NCBI RefSeq assembly: GCF_007858475.1
Contig: NZ_VIGX01000008.1
Coordinates: forward strand, 62,001-126,000
DNA length: 64,000 bases
Direction: 5' to 3'
Origin: Tsukamurella conjunctivitidis
GTDB taxonomy: Bacteria > Actinomycetota > Actinomycetes > Mycobacteriales > Mycobacteriaceae
This document shows positions 61,050-64,000 of this stretch, one piece after another. Positions within the stretch are counted from its first letter, which is position 1; the number at the start of each line of letters is the position of its first letter. The translations under genes and the position numbers were made by a program. The notes under the pieces were generated by a model. That model ran no database searches and was not told the DNA's origin. It saw nothing but the letters and a program-made list of their open reading frames with translations.

Positions 61050-62237
61050 ATGAGAATCACTCGGCTCGCGTTCGCTGCCGCCACTACCGCACTGCTGGGG
61101 GCCGGGCTGGTGGCCGCGCCGGCCGGCGCGGCGCCCGTCTGGTCGGGGCTGGACGCGGCGAACTACTCGGGACCGGTCCCGGGAGAGGGCGGCGAGCAGA
61201 TCAGGTCCGTCCCGCTCGCGCAGGGACTGTCGCTCCCCGGCGCGGGGACGGCCAAGCGGGTGCTCTACTCGACCACCGATCAGCACGGCAAACCCGCTAC
61301 CAGCACGGGGGCGATCTTCCTGCCGGAGGGAGCGGCCCCCGCGGGCGGCTGGCCCGTGATCGCGTGGGCCCACGGCACCGTCGGCCTCGGTGATGATTGC
61401 GCCCCGTCGGCGAACCCCCGCTCGGCCCGCGACCGCGAGTACCTCGGGCACTGGCTGGCACAGGGCTACGCGATCGTGGCGTCCGACTACGCGGGCCTCG
61501 GGACGCCGGGCCTCATGAGCTACCTGAACAGCGTCTCGACCGCGCACAACGTGGTCGACTCGGTGGTGGCCGCACACAAGGACCGGTCGCTGAACCTGTC
61601 GAAGAAGTGGGCGATCGTCGGCCAGTCGCAGGGCGGCGGAGCGGCCGTCAACAGCGCGCGCTGGGCGACGGAGTTCAGTGCCGGGAGCGGCCTGGACTAC
61701 CGCGGCGTCGTCGCCACGGGGACGCCGTTCAAGATCGAAGAAGTCGTCAAGAACGTCGGCCCCGCGACCGATCTGCCCGGCGGCCTGAGCTCCGCGGCCA
61801 CCTCCTACACGGCCTACATCCTCGCAGGGATCCGCGAGGCGAATCCCGGCGTGGACTTCGATTCGGTGCTCACACCGCGTGGCAAGGCGGCCGCCGCGAA
61901 GGCGGAGATCCAGTGCTACGCGCAGCTCAGCACCACACTCGCCGGGCAGAAGCCGACCGACTTCGTGAGCGCGAAGGTGAGCACCGTGCCGGGAGCGAGT
62001 GCGGCGCTCGACCGGTACATGGGGACCCCCACCTCGGGGTACGACCGGCCCGTCTTCCTGGGCGTCGGACTCAAGGACACCGATGTGCCGGTCCAGTCGT
62101 CGATCGCCCTGGCCGCGGCGCTGAAGAAGAGCGGCACGACGGTCGAACTGCACCAGTACCCGACCGCCGATCACAGCGGCGCCGTGCTCCAGTCGATGAA
62201 GGACTCGACGCCCTTCCTCGCGCGCGTCTTCGCCTGA
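61050..62237 (+). CDS. Secreted lipase (secretory LIP family)
   Basis: A 395-residue exported alpha/beta hydrolase. A signal peptide ends near residue 28 (APAGAA). The nucleophile is Ser193 in IVGQSQGGG, preceded by the oxyanion segment AWAHGTVGLGDDC. The acid is probably the Asp in GLKDTDVPV and the His lies in TADHSG. Cys117 and the Cys in EIQCYAQL may form a disulphide. The architecture matches the LIP lipases of Mycobacteriales (PF03583), which hydrolyse triacylglycerols or other esters outside the cell. Monocistronic from spacing. Confidence 0.9.
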   Translation: MRITRLAFAAATTALLGAGLVAAPAGAAPVWSGLDAANYSGPVPGEGGEQIRSVPLAQGLSLPGAGTAKRVLYSTTDQHGKPATSTGAIFLPEGAAPAGGWPVIAWAHGTVGLGDDCAPSANPRSARDREYLGHWLAQGYAIVASDYAGLGTPGLMSYLNSVSTAHNVVDSVVAAHKDRSLNLSKKWAIVGQSQGGGAAVNSARWATEFSAGSGLDYRGVVATGTPFKIEEVVKNVGPATDLPGGLSSAATSYTAYILAGIREANPGVDFDSVLTPRGKAAAAKAEIQCYAQLSTTLAGQKPTDFVSAKVSTVPGASAALDRYMGTPTSGYDRPVFLGVGLKDTDVPVQSSIALAAALKKSGTTVELHQYPTADHSGAVLQSMKDSTPFLARVFA

Positions 62238-62277
62238 TCGCCCACGCCGGATCCGGCGCCGGCGACCGGCGCGCTTG

Positions 62278-62298
62278 ACCATGCCGCGACGTCATGGT
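62278..62298. promoter_or_regulatory. Inverted repeat ACCATG-N9-CATGGT before the peptidase gene
   Basis: A 6-base perfect inverted repeat lies 36 bases upstream of the peptidase start and overlaps TTGACC, a possible -35 box. Function is unknown. Confidence 0.3.
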
Positions 62299-62333
62299 TT
62301 CTCCTGGAGCCACCCCGCCGAGAGGAGATCGCC

Positions 62334-64000
62334 ATGCCGCTACCGAACATCATCACCGTCGAGGAGTTCTTCGCATCGCCCGTCCGGGCCGCCGCGAAGA
62401 TCTCGCCCGACGGCACCCGGATCGCCTTCCTGGCGCCGTCGGAGGGGCGGCTCAACGTCTGGGTCGAGGACCTCGATGGGGACGAACCCGCCCGACGCGT
62501 CACCGCCGACGCGACCCGCAGCGTTCAGATGTTCTACTGGACCACCGATCCGCGCTGGCTGATCTACCTGCAGGACAACGGCGGCGACGAGCGCTGGCAC
62601 CTGCTGCGGGCGGACTTGGACGACCCGGACGCGTCCGCCGTCGACCTCACCCCCTTCGAGGGGGCGACCACGTTCCTGATGGATCTCCCGATCGCGCGCC
62701 CCGGCGTCGCCATCGTCTCGACCAACGCGCGCAAGGTCGACGAGTTCGACGTCTTCGAGATCGACATCGCCACTGGAACGCTCACCGAGATCGAGCGCAA
62801 CCCCGGCAACGTCGCCGGCTGGGTGTACGGCGCCGACGGCACCCTGTTCGCCTCCACGCAGGACGCGGAGGGCGCGATCACGATCCGCCGCTGGGATTCC
62901 GCGGCACGGGAGCTCCGCCCGATCGCGGAGTTCGACGGGATCGACTACCCGCTCGGCGTCTTCCCGATCGTCCCGTCGCCCGACGGCGGCCTCTGGCTCG
63001 GGTCCAACCGCGGTACCGACCGCACGCGCGTCGTGCACGTCGACGGCCGCACCGGAGCGCTGACCGAGGTGGACGCGCACCCGACGCTCGACCTCGACAC
63101 CACCGGCCTGGTCGCGCCGACCCTGCCGCAGCCGCTCATCGTCGACCCCCGCACCGGCGCCCTGCTGGGCGTGCGCTACCTGGGGGAGCGCCAGGAGATC
63201 CACGCCCTGGACGCGGGCTTCGGAGAGGTGCTGACGGCACTGCGCAGCCTGTCCGACGGCGACATCGGTGCCCTGTCGTCGGACCTCGACGGGAACCGCT
63301 GGGTGGTCTCCTTCGTGCACGACCGCGACCCGGGCGTCACCTATCTCTACGACCACCGCACCGGTGGATCCCGGTTGCTGTTCCGCCCGTTCCCGCACCT
63401 CGATCCGGAGCTCCTCGCGCCGATGCGGCCCATCACGATCACCGCGCGCGACGGGCGCGCGCTGCCGTCGTTCCTCACGCTGCCGCAGGGTGTGGACCCC
63501 GTCGGCCTGCCGCTGGTGCTCCTCGTGCACGGCGGCCCGTGGTTCCGCGACACCTGGGGCTACCACGGCGAGGTTCAGCTGCTCGCGAACCGCGGCTACG
63601 CGGTGCTGCAGGTGAACTTCCGCGGTTCCACCGGCTACGGCAAGGCCCACATGCAGGCGGGCATCGGCGAACTCGCCGGAGCCATGCATGACGACCTTAT
63701 CGACGCGGTGCAGTGGGCCGTGGCGGAGGGGATCGCCGATCCGGAGCGGCTCGCGATCTTCGGCGGCTCGTACGGCGGCTACGCGGCGCTGGTCGGCGTC
63801 ACCTTCACCCCGGACGTCTTCGCCGCCGCGATCGACTACGTCGGCATCTCGAGCCTGCCCAACTTCATGGCGACGCTGCCCGAGATCGCGCGGCCGTACC
63901 TCGCCAACAACTGGATCCGCTACGTGGGCGACCCGTCGGACCCGGATCAGCGCGCCGACATGCTCGCCCGCTCACCGATCACCCGGGTCGACGAGATCCG
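62334..64000 (+). CDS. S9-family prolyl oligopeptidase-type peptidase (3' end outside window)
   Basis: The frame is open from the ATG at 62334 to the window end, giving 555 residues with no stop. Residues ~20-360 form a beta-propeller of repeated strands (ISPDGTRIAFLAPSEG, DPRWLIYLQDN, LSSDLDGNRWVVSF). The hydrolase domain has LVLLVHGGPWFRDTWG, VNFRGSTGYGK and FGGSYGGYAAL with catalytic Ser479; the Asp and His should lie beyond the window. Such enzymes cleave short peptides or acylated amino acids in the cytosol. No signal peptide is seen. AGAGGAG precedes the start. Confidence 0.9.
   Translation, partial: MPLPNIITVEEFFASPVRAAAKISPDGTRIAFLAPSEGRLNVWVEDLDGDEPARRVTADATRSVQMFYWTTDPRWLIYLQDNGGDERWHLLRADLDDPDASAVDLTPFEGATTFLMDLPIARPGVAIVSTNARKVDEFDVFEIDIATGTLTEIERNPGNVAGWVYGADGTLFASTQDAEGAITIRRWDSAARELRPIAEFDGIDYPLGVFPIVPSPDGGLWLGSNRGTDRTRVVHVDGRTGALTEVDAHPTLDLDTTGLVAPTLPQPLIVDPRTGALLGVRYLGERQEIHALDAGFGEVLTALRSLSDGDIGALSSDLDGNRWVVSFVHDRDPGVTYLYDHRTGGSRLLFRPFPHLDPELLAPMRPITITARDGRALPSFLTLPQGVDPVGLPLVLLVHGGPWFRDTWGYHGEVQLLANRGYAVLQVNFRGSTGYGKAHMQAGIGELAGAMHDDLIDAVQWAVAEGIADPERLAIFGGSYGGYAALVGVTFTPDVFAAAIDYVGISSLPNFMATLPEIARPYLANNWIRYVGDPSDPDQRADMLARSPITRVDEI

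Overview
The window is very GC-rich, densely packed chromosomal DNA with strong third-position G/C bias. It carries the lipid machinery of a mycolic-acid-producing actinobacterium (order Mycobacteriales): a single giant type I fatty acid synthase followed by its own AcpS, a single-chain long-chain acyl-CoA carboxylase, a CmrA-type mycolate reductase, an LdtMt2-like L,D-transpeptidase and F420-type flavoenzymes. The neighbourhood fas-acpS, bcp, ldtB, orn/tRNA-His, HerA-like ATPase and cmrA resembles the Mycobacterium tuberculosis Rv2509-Rv2524c region, but with different genes in between. A Tsukamurella-like or Gordonia-like genus is my guess from gene content; nothing in the window proves the genus. 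I saw no insertion sequence, prophage, CRISPR array or rRNA.

Layout. 1-3.4 kb: tail of a helicase/nuclease gene, shikimate dehydrogenase, a WXG-type low-complexity protein and a sirtuin. 3.4-19.7 kb: an operator-rich leader, fas, acpS, the carboxylase and an orphan ABC ATPase. 19.9-25.9 kb: long-chain acyl-CoA dehydrogenase, Bcp peroxiredoxin, a coiled-coil protein, a LysR regulator divergent from type II NADH dehydrogenase, and the L,D-transpeptidase. 26-31 kb: tRNA-Lys, glutaryl-CoA dehydrogenase, two bacterial PH-domain membrane proteins, a Ddn-like protein and a secreted serine protease. 31-37.4 kb: PutP, a PucR-type regulator, and a coupled DUF3311/sodium-solute symporter/amidohydrolase operon.

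37.4-45.8 kb is the most unusual part: a three-gene overlapping operon of an oversized GltB-type glutamate synthase, a CysJ-like diflavin NADPH reductase and a diverged HemS-like protein, preceded by a DtxR/IdeR-like iron box. The gene normally paired with gltB (gltD) is absent here. 45.8-51.2 kb: a membrane protein, tRNA-His, orn, a PPOX-fold protein, a HerA-like ATPase, a YcxB-like protein and cmrA. 51.4-54.9 kb: a DoxX-PPOX pair behind a second iron-box-like sequence, then 2,4-dienoyl-CoA reductase with its PadR regulator. 55-64 kb: tRNA-Arg, a small secreted cysteine protein coupled to DipZ, a CitM-type transporter with a DcuS/CitA-DcuR/CitB two-component system, a secreted lipase, and a prolyl-oligopeptidase gene running off the window.

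Main themes are synthesis of fatty acids, malonyl-type extender units and mycolates; acyl-CoA breakdown; extracytoplasmic thiol and peptidoglycan chemistry; and regulated uptake of organic acids and amino compounds, with two likely iron-responsive operons.
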